A stretch of 25,983 bases of DNA from CAZCSH01 sp964501545 (GCA_964501545.1 CAZCSH010000003.1:1-25983); one strand, 5' to 3'; numbered from the stretch's first letter, positions 14,655 to 21,503 are shown. Made by a program: numbers and translations. Notes: generated by a model from the sequence alone, not told the origin.

Positions 14655-14743
14655 TAGACCCCGTTAGAAATTACCGGATTAATGGGGTCAATGAAATCAA
14701 TTACTATGAAGAGAATAAAAAACCAAATTTCTAACGGGGTAGA
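14655..14743 (+). mobile_element. MITE-like element, copy 1, in the 5' end of iorB
   Basis: The element is 81 bp (14659-14739). Its ends, CCCCGTTAGAAATT and AATTTCTAACGGGG, are perfect inverted repeats, flanked by the 4-bp duplication TAGA (14655-14658 and 14740-14743). It encodes no protein. Removing it with one duplication joins ATGGCTAAGAAAT to TAGAACAATTTAATATG, which reads M-A-K-K-L-E-Q-F-N-M straight into IorB, with the ATG fused to the iorA stop as TAATG. In the present sequence that ATG (14642) leads to a stop at 14732-14734, in the right terminal repeat. Confidence 0.85.
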
Positions 14744-15308
14744 ACAATTTAATATGGTTATCGTTGGAATAGGCGGTCAGGGTTTAATTACCCTATTACA
14801 AATTGTTGCCCGAGCCGCTTTATCGGAAGGATATGATATAAGAAGTTCAGAACTGCACGGTCTTTCTCAACGGGGAGGCTCGGTTGAGGTACACCTTAGA
14901 TTCGGCAAAAAAATTTATTCACCTTTGATTTCTTTAGGCGGAGCAGACTTAATCTTAGGATTGGAATTGCAAGAAGCTGCAAGATCAACAGCTTTTGCCA
15001 ACAAGAGAACAAACTTTTTGGTTAATGAACAAATAATTCCTATACCTTTGGAGAAATCCCCGTCTTCAGAAGAAATTTTAAAAACTTTAAGGAAAATAAA
15101 TAAAAATATTCATTCGGTTCCAGCTGCCAAGATTTGCCGGGAAAAGCTAGGAACAGATGTGATAGCCGGAGTTTATTTGATAAGTTTAGCTGCTTTTCAA
15201 GGGTTAATTCCTTTAAAACCTAGTTCAATTTCTCAAGCGATTAAAAAAATAATTCCAAAGAAGTATTTGGAACTAAACCTCAAAACCTTTAGGTTGGCTA
15301 AAGGTTAG
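14706..15308 (+). CDS. iorB: Indolepyruvate ferredoxin oxidoreductase, beta subunit (element-derived start)
   Basis: IorB is the gamma-domain partner of IorA in aryl-pyruvate oxidation. The family start FNMVIVGIGGQG is followed by SSELHGLSQRGGSVEVHLRFG, SPLISLGGADLILGLE and the VIAGVYLISLAAFQGLIP region, all typical. The length of about 200 residues matches the family. The start is uncertain. The ancestral ATG 14642 is cut off by the inserted element, and in-frame ATGs occur at 14682, 14691, 14706 and 14754. I chose 14706 because it lies just before the right terminal repeat, as the new murA start does. It would add the element-encoded residues KRIKNQISNG. ATG 14754 would begin at MVIVGIGGQG. 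The stop overlaps the end of convergent murA by 4 nt. Confidence 0.85.
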   Translation: MKRIKNQISNGVEQFNMVIVGIGGQGLITLLQIVARAALSEGYDIRSSELHGLSQRGGSVEVHLRFGKKIYSPLISLGGADLILGLELQEAARSTAFANKRTNFLVNEQIIPIPLEKSPSSEEILKTLRKINKNIHSVPAAKICREKLGTDVIAGVYLISLAAFQGLIPLKPSSISQAIKKIIPKKYLELNLKTFRLAKG

Positions 15309-16585
15309 ACTTTTTGAATTTGGGCGCCAAGCTTTCTAAGTTTTTCTTCTATCTTTTCGTGACCTCTCTCTATGTGAGAGATGTTTTCAATTAAAGTTTT
15401 GCCTTTGGCGGCGAGACCCGCCAGAATAAGAGCTGTCCCTGATCTAATATCTAAGGCGTTTAGTTTCTTACCAATTAATTCTGTTTTACCAAAGATTAGA
15501 GCTCGGTGAGGGTCAGTGATTTCAATGTCAGCCCCCATTTTTCTTAACTCTTGGAGATATTGGAATCTGTTTTCGTAGAGAGGCTCATGAATTAAACTTT
15601 TACCTTGAGCTTGGGTTAAGAGAACGGAGGTTTGAGGTTGGAGATCAGTTGGGAAGCCAGGATAGGGGAGAACTTGGATTTTTGTGCTTTTGAATTCTGT
15701 TGAAGGTTTTACTAAAATTTCATTGTTAGAAATTTCAAAATTGACTCCAATCTCCTTCATTTTTTCTAGAAACATTATTAAGTGTTCACTATTTACCCCC
15801 TTGATTGTTCCCTGACCCCCGGTAGCTGCCAGAGCAATTAAGAAAGTGCCAGCCTCCAAAAGATCAGGTGAGATAGTAAATTCTGCTCCACTTAAAGTTT
15901 CTTTTCCCTCAATTGAGATTGTATGGGTGCCTATCCCTTGAATGTTGAGCCCCATTTTCTCTAAAAACTTTCCTAAATCCTGAACTTGGGGTTCAGCTGC
16001 TGCCATTTCAATCTTTGTCTTTCCCTTAGATAAAGCAGCTAACATCATTAAGATTTCGGTAGCTGTTACTGAGAACTCTTTTAAGACAATTCTTTTTCCT
16101 TCCAAGGCTTCTGGGGTTTCAAGATAATAAAAACCTTGTTTTTCTTCTACCTGAACACCAAAGTCTTTTAAAGCCTGGAGGTGGGTAGAAATAGGTCTCA
16201 GCCCTATTTCGTCACCTCCTGGATGAGGGATTTTGAGTTTTTTGAATCTAGCTAAAAGAGGGCCTATTAAGAGAATCGAAACCCTCATTTTCTCAAAGAG
16301 GTTAGTTGGAATGTTTTCTGGGTTAATATTAGCTGGATTGATTTTAACTTTTCTTTCTCCCAGCCATTCAACTTCCACCCCCAAAGATTTTAAAATCTCA
16401 ATTTGGTCCAAGACATCAGTTACTTTTGGCAGGTTATCAATAATGGAGGGTTCTTTGGCAAGCAAAACAGCTGCCAAAACGGCGCCAGCTGAGTTTTTGT
16501 AACCCGAAATTTCGACTTCTCCCTGAAGGGGAACGCCGCCCTTTATTAAAAACTTACCTTGCCCCGTTAGAAATTTTTGATTCAT
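15305..16585 (-). CDS. murA: UDP-N-acetylglucosamine 1-carboxyvinyltransferase with Cys-to-Asp active site
   Basis: MurA transfers enolpyruvate from PEP to UDP-GlcNAc, the first committed step of peptidoglycan synthesis. Family blocks are ISGYKNSAGAVLAA (Lys and Asn of the catalytic site), HPGGDEIGLRPISTHL, FSVTATEILMMLA, ISPDLLEAGTFLIALAATGG, PYPGFPTDLQPQ, ENRFQYLQELRKMGADI and DIRSGTALILAGLAAKG. At the flexible loop the usual Cys (GGCAIG) is Asp125 (GGDEIG), a change known in other bacteria to give intrinsic fosfomycin insensitivity. The 426 residues include an N-terminal MNQKFLTG encoded by an inserted element. The ancestral start was ATG 16633-16635 (minus), giving MQGKFLIKGG. The 3' end overlaps convergent iorB by 4 nt. 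Confidence 0.95.
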   Translation of the reverse strand: MNQKFLTGQGKFLIKGGVPLQGEVEISGYKNSAGAVLAAVLLAKEPSIIDNLPKVTDVLDQIEILKSLGVEVEWLGERKVKINPANINPENIPTNLFEKMRVSILLIGPLLARFKKLKIPHPGGDEIGLRPISTHLQALKDFGVQVEEKQGFYYLETPEALEGKRIVLKEFSVTATEILMMLAALSKGKTKIEMAAAEPQVQDLGKFLEKMGLNIQGIGTHTISIEGKETLSGAEFTISPDLLEAGTFLIALAATGGQGTIKGVNSEHLIMFLEKMKEIGVNFEISNNEILVKPSTEFKSTKIQVLPYPGFPTDLQPQTSVLLTQAQGKSLIHEPLYENRFQYLQELRKMGADIEITDPHRALIFGKTELIGKKLNALDIRSGTALILAGLAAKGKTLIENISHIERGHEKIEEKLRKLGAQIQKV

Positions 16586-16632
16586 AGATTTTACTGAAAT
16601 ACCCCGCTATTTAAAATTTCTAACGGGGCTTG
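16558..16632 (-). mobile_element. MITE-like element, copy 2, inserted after the murA start codon
   Basis: The element is 67 bp (16562-16628). Its ends, CCCCGTTAGAAATTT and AAATTTCTAACGGGG, are flanked by the duplication CTTG (16558-16561 and 16629-16632). On the minus strand the old ATG (16633-16635) now reads 14 codons and stops at TAA in the element. Eight to ten bases later, the element's own ATG (16583-16585) opens the MurA frame as M-N-Q-K-F-L-T-G. In-silico excision with one duplication gives ATG-CAA-GGT-AAG-TTT-TTA-ATA-AAG, a normal MurA start. Confidence 0.88.
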
Positions 16633-16658
16633 CATCCTTCACTTTTTTACTCTACAAT
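16630..16658 (+). promoter_or_regulatory. Promoter for yvcK/glmR
   Basis: TTGCAT (16630-16635), a 17-bp spacer and TACAAT (16653-16658) lie 12 nt before ATG 16671, leaving a leader of only a few bases. The TTG of the -35 is part of the right CTTG target duplication of the adjacent element. It overlaps the opposing murA promoter. Confidence 0.6.
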
Positions 16659-16677
16659 AAAACAGTCTTTATGTCAA
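16649..16677 (-). promoter_or_regulatory. Promoter for murA, interlocked with the yvcK promoter
   Basis: On the minus strand, TTGACA (16677-16672), a 17-bp spacer and TAGAGT (16654-16649) precede the ancestral murA ATG (16635-16633) by 13 nt. The -35 overlaps the yvcK start codon, so the two divergent transcription units share one short control region. Confidence 0.55.
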
Positions 16678-17651
16678 AAAGAGTTAGAAAAGTTGTTTGT
16701 TTTGGGGGCGGGAATCTAGTTCCCAAGGTTTTATTGGAACCTTTAAAGAAATACCCTGTTCAAATTACCAGTATCACTTCAATGACAGAGAGCGGAGGCT
16801 CGACAGGTTATTTGAGAAAAGAGCTCAATGTTTTGCCGGCAGGGGACATTAGCCGGCACTTAGTCGGTCTCTCTTCTGCCTCTAAATGGAAAAAGGATCT
16901 TTTTTATTCAAGATTTGGTAAAGAAAAGTTTCCTGGAGGTCATGCCGGCCATCGCTTTGGGACTGTTTTTATATCTTTGGCAGAATATGTTTTAGGAGAC
17001 TTTGAAAAAGCCTTGAAAGTAACCCATGACTTTTTGGAAGTAAAAAAACACAAGGCTTTACCTGCTACCCTTCAAAAGGTCCAACTGATGGCGGAACTGG
17101 AGAACGGGAAGACTATTGAGGGGGAGGACGAAATAGACGTTCCCAAAAGGCACAACCCGAAATTAAAGATTAAAAAAGTCTTTCTCAAACCTAAAGCCAA
17201 AGTTTATCCAAAGGTTAAAAAAGCAATAGTTGAGGCAGATTTAATCACTTTAGGCCCAGGCGATCTTTATTCCAGTACTATTCCTTGCCTCTTGCCAGAA
17301 GGAATGAAGGAGGCTTTTAGAAAAACAAAAGCCAAGAAAGTTTTAATCTGCAATGCCCTAGCTAAACTTGGAGAAACCAATAACTTTTCAGTTCTAGATT
17401 TCGTTAGAGAAGTGGAAAAATATATGGGTTTTTCCCTTGACTTCGTTCTCTATAATATTAAAACTATTGATAAAAGGTTAATGGAGGAATACAAAAGAGA
17501 TAACCCCTCAATTGTGATTGTGGGCCAGGTAAAGGTCAATAAGAACCTCAGAAAGCCAAAGTTTGTTGGCAAGGACTTATTAAGGAAAAAAGGCAAGGAT
17601 TTTGGCGGAGCTGACCTTATAAAAGAAATCTTTAACCTATGCAAGCTCTAA
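16671..17651 (+). CDS. glmR: YvcK/GlmR family gluconeogenesis factor (CofD-like)
   Basis: YvcK proteins have a CofD-like Rossmann fold, bind UDP-GlcNAc and, in Bacillus, stimulate GlmS and support cell-wall synthesis. The N-terminus VVCFGGGNLVPKVLLEPLKK matches the glycine-rich nucleotide-sugar site, followed by ITSMTESGGSTGYLRKEL. Later blocks are ADLITLGPGDLYSSTIPCLLPEGM and KVLICNALAKLGETNNFSVLDFV. The 326-residue length is standard. ATG 16671 follows a good promoter by 12 nt with no Shine-Dalgarno. The 3' end overlaps the GlmU-like gene by 13 nt. glmS lies on the same strand about 5 kb upstream, and divergent murA is adjacent. That context favours a role in UDP-GlcNAc homeostasis. Confidence 0.9.
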   Translation: MSKRVRKVVCFGGGNLVPKVLLEPLKKYPVQITSITSMTESGGSTGYLRKELNVLPAGDISRHLVGLSSASKWKKDLFYSRFGKEKFPGGHAGHRFGTVFISLAEYVLGDFEKALKVTHDFLEVKKHKALPATLQKVQLMAELENGKTIEGEDEIDVPKRHNPKLKIKKVFLKPKAKVYPKVKKAIVEADLITLGPGDLYSSTIPCLLPEGMKEAFRKTKAKKVLICNALAKLGETNNFSVLDFVREVEKYMGFSLDFVLYNIKTIDKRLMEEYKRDNPSIVIVGQVKVNKNLRKPKFVGKDLLRKKGKDFGGADLIKEIFNLCKL

Positions 17652-18883
17652 TTTTAGCCGCGGGAGAAAGCTCAAGATTTTGGCCCTTAAACCAAAGACA
17701 CAAATCCCAAATTAAGGTATTGGGAAAATCTTTGGTTAGCTGGACTATTCAAAGCTTAGAAGAGGCAGGGATCAAAGATGTTGTTCTGGTAGTTGGACCA
17801 AATTCTTCTTTGAAGGAAGAGTTTCCTTCGATTAGCCACCTTACCCAGGAAAAAGCCTTGGGAACAGGGAATGCTCTCTCTTTGGCCAAAGACCTGATCA
17901 AAGAACCCTTTCTCGTTGTTTGGCCTTACAAGATTAATGCTAAAGAAATTATCGATAAGGTTTTAGAGAAATATAAAGGAGAAAAACCCAAAGCAGTTTT
18001 GGTGGGTAGAAAAACTTCTCATCCCCATGATTACGGAATCCTCAAGACAGAAGGCGAGAGAGTGGTTGAAATTGTTGAAAATCCTCAAGCCGGAGCAGAG
18101 CCTTCGGACATTAAGGTTGTTGGAGCTTACTTTTTAGAGCCTGATTTTTTTGATTATTATCAAAAGATTGAAGAACACCATCCAGAAGATTTTATTGATG
18201 CTCTTAATAATTATATTAAAGAAAAAGCAACTAAACTGGTTGTTTTAGAAAAAGAACCTTCTTCTTTAAAGTATCCCTGGGAAGTCTTGGGGATATTACC
18301 TATGATGTTTGATTCAGACAATTTTAAACCCTCTATCTCCCAAACAGCTAAGATTGGGGAAAATGTGGTGATGGAGGGGGATGTTTATATTGGCGAGAAG
18401 GTTGTCATTGGGGCCAATACCGTGATTTTAGGCCCTTGTTATATTGGAGATAATTGTAAGATTGGGGCTAATAATGTTTTGAGGGGGCCGGTTAATTTGG
18501 AAAAAGATGTTGTCACCGGTGCTTTAATGGAGATTAAGAATTCTCTGGTCCAAGAGGGCACTCACTTTCATTCTGGCTACCTTGGTGACTCGGTTATTGG
18601 AAAGAATTGTCGTTTTGGGGCAGGCTTTATTGTGGCCAACAGAAGAATTGACAGGGGAAACATTAAATCAGTTGTCAAAGGAGAAAAAGTAGATACCGGG
18701 CTTACTTATTTGGGAGTAATTGTCGGAGATAATACTCGTTTTGGCATTCATTCGGGCACCATGCCAGGAGTTTTGATTGGCTCTGATTGTTTGATTGGTC
18801 CTGGCAGCTTAGTTTTTGAAAATCTTGAAGACAACACTGCTTTTTATACTAAGTTTGAAGGCGTGAGAAAAGAAAATAAATAA
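17639..18883 (+). CDS. GlmU-like sugar-phosphate nucleotidylyltransferase/left-handed beta-helix protein
   Basis: The N-terminal half is a nucleotidyltransferase fold with LILAAGESSRFWPL (glycine/arginine loop), KALGTGNAL and HPHDYGILKTEGERVVEIVE. The C-terminal half (from about residue 225) has hexapeptide repeats such as IGENVVMEGDVYIGEKVVIG, predicting a left-handed beta helix typical of GlmU or ADP-glucose enzymes. Its position after glmR suggests GlcNAc-1-phosphate uridylyl/acetyl transfer. One oddity is the metal-binding segment after the sixth strand, usually hydrophobic-GD. Here it reads LVVWPYKINAKEI, without Asp, so nucleotidyl transfer may be altered or lost. The start overlaps glmR by 13 nt. 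A strong terminator follows. It could instead be a related sugar-nucleotide enzyme. Confidence 0.8.
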   Translation: MQALILAAGESSRFWPLNQRHKSQIKVLGKSLVSWTIQSLEEAGIKDVVLVVGPNSSLKEEFPSISHLTQEKALGTGNALSLAKDLIKEPFLVVWPYKINAKEIIDKVLEKYKGEKPKAVLVGRKTSHPHDYGILKTEGERVVEIVENPQAGAEPSDIKVVGAYFLEPDFFDYYQKIEEHHPEDFIDALNNYIKEKATKLVVLEKEPSSLKYPWEVLGILPMMFDSDNFKPSISQTAKIGENVVMEGDVYIGEKVVIGANTVILGPCYIGDNCKIGANNVLRGPVNLEKDVVTGALMEIKNSLVQEGTHFHSGYLGDSVIGKNCRFGAGFIVANRRIDRGNIKSVVKGEKVDTGLTYLGVIVGDNTRFGIHSGTMPGVLIGSDCLIGPGSLVFENLEDNTAFYTKFEGVRKENK

Positions 18884-18904
18884 TCTTGTGGAAAAGTACT
18901 AATA

Positions 18905-18932
18905 AAGAGGGATTGACAAGAATCCCTCTTTT
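18905..18932. terminator. Strong, possibly bidirectional terminator after the GlmU-like gene
   Basis: The perfect 10-bp stem AAGAGGGATT/AATCCCTCTT with loop GACAAG has T residues on both strands. It lies 21 nt after the stop codon. The loop and left stem contain a perfect -35-like TTGACA (18913-18918). Confidence 0.85.
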
Positions 18933-18939
18933 GCTAATC

Positions 18940-19317
18940 TGTGATAAAGAGGTTAGGGCAGCCAGCCTTATTCCTCTCTTGCTGAAGGGGGCAACCTTGG
19001 TCTTTGGGGAAGGGTTCCCCTTTCGTATGTTGAGGTGCAGGGTTGCCCCTTTCTAGATCTTTCATTTCCTCGAAGGAGGAAGCAATTGCTTCATCAACTC
19101 AAACTGCCTTTAGTAGGGCCACGAGCTCGTTGATGAGTTCGTGGCCTAAAGCAAGCACGGCCCGGCAGAGCCCATCTGCCAGATCCAATTGGGGCCATAA
19201 GGTCCCAAAGAGGGTAAATCCCTCAAAAAGAAGAAAAGGGGTGAGCGCCCCGCCTCGTGCGGGGCGCCCCCACAAACTTCTCTCGGCTCCGTCCATAGCG
19301 TCGGAGCTCTTTTTTTA
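18940..19317 (+). ncRNA. Putative structured RNA gene (unidentified), GC-rich
   Basis: This roughly 380-bp interval has no convincing protein gene and is much richer in GC than its surroundings. Successive hairpins are: GGGGCAACC/GGTTGCCCC (18988-19049) enclosing GGGGAA/TTCCCC; TTCCTC/GAGGAA with a GAAG tetraloop (19066-19081); GGCCACGAGCTC/GAGTTCGTGGCC (19117-19146); GGCAGA/TCTGCC; GGGGCC/GGTCCC; GAGGG/CCCTC; and GCGCCCCGC/GCGGGGCGC (19245-19267). It ends in a terminator-like stem with a T-run. I could not match it to RNase P, tmRNA, SRP or 6S signatures. On the minus strand a frame is open across it except for one TGA, but its composition is not convincing as a protein. Confidence 0.4.
19286..19317 (+). 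terminator. Terminator at the end of the putative RNA gene
   Basis: The stem GCTCCG/CGGAGC (19286-19291 and 19302-19307) is followed by TCTTTTTTTATTC. This supports a plus-strand transcript ending here, upstream of tsaC. Confidence 0.7.
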
Positions 19318-19334
19318 TTCTTTTTGCTAAATGG

Positions 19335-19340
19335 TATACT
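19335..19340 (+). promoter_or_regulatory. -10 element of the tsaC promoter
   Basis: TATACT lies 8 nt before ATG 19349, with only a weak T-rich -35 upstream in the preceding terminator. An ATG at 19331 lies upstream of this -10 and so is unlikely to be used. The message would be leaderless. Confidence 0.45.
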
Positions 19341-19348
19341 TTAACAAT

Positions 19349-19933
19349 ATGGAAATATTGAAAGCAAAAAGAGTTTCCGGGAAAGTTGTGAGGCAGATTG
19401 TCAAAGAAATCAAAGAGGGCAAGGTCTTAATCTTCCCCACTGACACAGTTTATGGCTTGATTGCTGCAGCTACCAACAAGAAAGCAGTTGATAGGATTTT
19501 TCAGATAAAAAAAAGAAATAAGAGAAAACCAATACCTATATTTGTTAGAGATTTAAAGCAGGCAAAGGAATTGGCTGAGATAAACAAAGTCCAGGAAGTG
19601 CTTTTAAAGATAGCTTGGCCTGGCAAGATGACATTTGTTTTCTGGCGGAAGAGAAGGGAAAAGCTCTACGGGGTAGATAAAAAGAGTATTGCTCTGCGAA
19701 TCCCAGATTATCCTTTAGTCAGCAAGGTTTTAAAGAAAATAAGTCTTCCTTTGACCGGCACCTCAGCCAATATTTCAACTAAAGCTCCGACAACAAAGAT
19801 TAAAGAAGTCCTGAAAGAGTTTAAAGGTCAAAAATATCAGCCTGATTCAGTTGTTGATGCTGGCAATTTAAAACCAGCCGGACCCTCCACTGTTATTGAT
19901 CTAAGACAGGGTTTTAAGATTTTAAGAAAGTAA
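19349..19933 (+). CDS. tsaC: L-threonylcarbamoyladenylate synthase (YrdC/Sua5 domain)
   Basis: TsaC makes threonylcarbamoyl-AMP from threonine, bicarbonate and ATP for the t6A37 modification of ANN-decoding tRNAs. Blocks seen are IFPTDTVYGLIAAATN (ligand cleft), IFQIKKRNKRKPIPIFV (basic active-site motif), WPGKMTFVF, IALRIPDYPLV and LPLTGTSANIS. The end PSTVIDL is typical. At 194 residues it is the short TsaC form without the Sua5 C-terminal domain. The start at 19349 is chosen because the -10 lies between it and the upstream in-frame ATG. The next gene begins 2 nt after the stop. Confidence 0.93.
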   Translation: MEILKAKRVSGKVVRQIVKEIKEGKVLIFPTDTVYGLIAAATNKKAVDRIFQIKKRNKRKPIPIFVRDLKQAKELAEINKVQEVLLKIAWPGKMTFVFWRKRREKLYGVDKKSIALRIPDYPLVSKVLKKISLPLTGTSANISTKAPTTKIKEVLKEFKGQKYQPDSVVDAGNLKPAGPSTVIDLRQGFKILRK

Positions 19934-19934
19934 T

Positions 19935-21128
19935 ATGCCACTTATCAGCTTTCCCCCAACTAACTTTTTAAGATACTTTTTAAAGAGAGAGGCCAATCAA
20001 TTCTTTACCAGTGTTGCCATTCGTTCTCTGGCTCTGGGCATGGTGGTCATTTTTGAGCCAATCTACCTCTATAACTTCTTTGGCCATTCTCTTTCTCTCA
20101 CTCTTTTATTTTTTGGAGCAATTCAGGGTCTTTATGGTTTGTTAGCTGTCTGGGGAGCGAAATTCATGGCTAGAGTTGGTTTGAAGCACTCCATTCTCTT
20201 TAGCCATGTTTTCTTCTGGGCCTACTATATGTCTTTGTTTCTTATTGGGAAATTCTTTTTGTTCGTACCTTTAGCCATTGTTTTGAAAGCTGTTGGTATG
20301 ACTTTGTTTTGGCCTGCCTTTCACACAGATTTCATTCGCTTTTCAGAGAATGACTACCAAGGGAGAGCGGTAGGCAAAATGAACGTTGTTTTTTCCATCC
20401 CTACTATTCTTAGTCCGGCCATTGGGGGCGCTATCTTGGGATTGGCGGGTTACCAGGCTTTGTTTATTAGCGTCTTGATTGTTCTCTTTGCCTCTTCTAT
20501 CCCAATGTTTCTTTCTCGGGAAACCCATGTTGTTTACAGTGATTCTTACAAGAAAGCTTGGTCTCGGCTTTTTAAGAAAGAAAATTGGAGGGCAACCTTA
20601 GCTTTTGCCTCTTCCTCAATGGAAGCTGGAGTGAGAGAGATTTTGTGGCCAATCTTTATGTTTGTTCTGGCTATTAGTTTTACAGTCATGGGAGGGATTA
20701 CCACTTTAGCTTTGGGAGTAGGGTCCCTGTTTGTTTTGTACATGGGCAGGATTTCAGACAGTATTTCCAATCGGGTTTGGTTTCTGAACATCGGCTCTGT
20801 TTTAACTTCCATGGCCTGGATTATAAAATACTTTGTTCTTACTCCGTTTGATGCTTTTTTAGCCAAGACCCTTTATGGGATTTGCCGCTCAACAGCTGAC
20901 ATCCCTTTTCAGACTTTCTTTTACAAAAAAGCCTCCCTTAAAAGAGGAGAGGCAGATGAGTTCATAGTCTACCGGGCAATTGTTCTTAATCTTTCTTACT
21001 TCTTTTTTTTCTCGCTTCTAGCTCTGCTTTTTCTCTTTACCGCCAAAATCAATATTGCCTTTCTGATTGCCGCTGTTGTTTCTTTGGGAATTATTTTTTT
21101 AGGAGTGCCACCAAAGTTAAAATGGTAG
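19935..21128 (+). CDS. Major facilitator superfamily transporter
   Basis: This 397-residue protein has about 11-12 hydrophobic segments in two halves, split by a basic cytoplasmic loop near residues 205-220 (YKKAWSRLFKKENWR). The GAKFMARVGLKHSI segment between the second and third helices resembles the MFS motif-A loop. A related loop, GRISDSISNRVW, in the second half marks the internal duplication. The substrate cannot be inferred. It starts 2 nt after the tsaC stop, so co-expression is likely. It converges on the DUF5654-like gene, with 1 nt between the two stop codons and no terminator visible. Confidence 0.82.
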   Translation: MPLISFPPTNFLRYFLKREANQFFTSVAIRSLALGMVVIFEPIYLYNFFGHSLSLTLLFFGAIQGLYGLLAVWGAKFMARVGLKHSILFSHVFFWAYYMSLFLIGKFFLFVPLAIVLKAVGMTLFWPAFHTDFIRFSENDYQGRAVGKMNVVFSIPTILSPAIGGAILGLAGYQALFISVLIVLFASSIPMFLSRETHVVYSDSYKKAWSRLFKKENWRATLAFASSSMEAGVREILWPIFMFVLAISFTVMGGITTLALGVGSLFVLYMGRISDSISNRVWFLNIGSVLTSMAWIIKYFVLTPFDAFLAKTLYGICRSTADIPFQTFFYKKASLKRGEADEFIVYRAIVLNLSYFFFFSLLALLFLFTAKINIAFLIAAVVSLGIIFLGVPPKLKW

Positions 21129-21129
21129 C

Positions 21130-21375
21130 CTATTCTTTTTCTTCCGATGCTTTCTTTAACTGGAGAGAAATAATTACTACCAAAGCAGTGACAATGACAG
21201 CGTAAGAGAATTTACCAATCACCCCTTCTGACTCAGGGAAGAGAAGTCTAAAGAGCGTCTGAATGGCATCGTTCCAAGCCAAAGCAGCTACCAAGCCAAA
21301 GCCTGCCAGCATAAGAGTTAACATCTTTTCCTTTAGCTCTTTTTTTGTTTTGTTTATTTCGTTTAAAGGGTTCAT
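21130..21375 (-). CDS. Small membrane protein, DUF5654-like
   Basis: The 81-residue product has an amphipathic Lys/Glu-rich start (NEINKTKKELKEK). Two membrane segments follow, LTLMLAGFGLVAALAWNDAI and KFSYAVIVTALVVIISLQL, and the tail is charged. The LAWNDAIQTLF motif between them is the signature I associate with DUF5654, common in CPR and some archaea and of unknown function. A longer reading frame upstream runs through the tRNA gene and is an artefact. ATG 21375 starts just 2 nt after the tRNA-Leu 3' end on the same strand, so tRNA processing would release a message with almost no leader. Confidence 0.75.
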   Translation of the reverse strand: MNPLNEINKTKKELKEKMLTLMLAGFGLVAALAWNDAIQTLFRLLFPESEGVIGKFSYAVIVTALVVIISLQLKKASEEKE

Positions 21376-21377
21376 AG

Positions 21378-21461
21378 TGGGCGAGGTGGGACTCGAACCC
21401 ACATGGAGCAAGCTCCACAGGTTTTTGAGACCTGTCTGTAAACCAATTCCAGCACTCGCCC
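21378..21461 (-). tRNA. tRNA-Leu(CAA)
   Basis: The acceptor stem GGGCGAG/CTCGCCC has discriminator A. The D-arm is CTG-GAATTGGTTTA-CAG. The anticodon stem CAGGT/ACCTG carries loop CTCAAAA, giving anticodon CAA. The long variable arm TGGAG-CTTG-CTCCA is typical of leucine tRNAs. The T-arm is GTGGG-TTCGAGT-CCCAC. CCA is not encoded and must be added after transcription. It reads UUG codons and is a substrate of the LeuS encoded in this window. Confidence 0.95.
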
Positions 21462-21503
21462 AACACCCCTTCATTCTATCAATTTTTTATTATTTCTTCA
21501 ATG

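Noticed and set aside
19099..19296. Minus-strand ORF with a hydrophobic helical stretch in the GC-rich interval
   Set aside because: It starts in the loop of a terminator-like hairpin, overlaps several strong palindromes and lacks a recognisable family. It is kept only as an alternative reading of the putative RNA locus.
19043..19330. Plus-strand ORF of 95 codons in the same interval
   Set aside because: It is rich in Ser/Arg/Lys with no protein-like pattern and runs through the terminator.
21376..21474. N-terminal extension of the DUF5654-like gene
   Set aside because: The extension is a translation of the tRNA-Leu gene.
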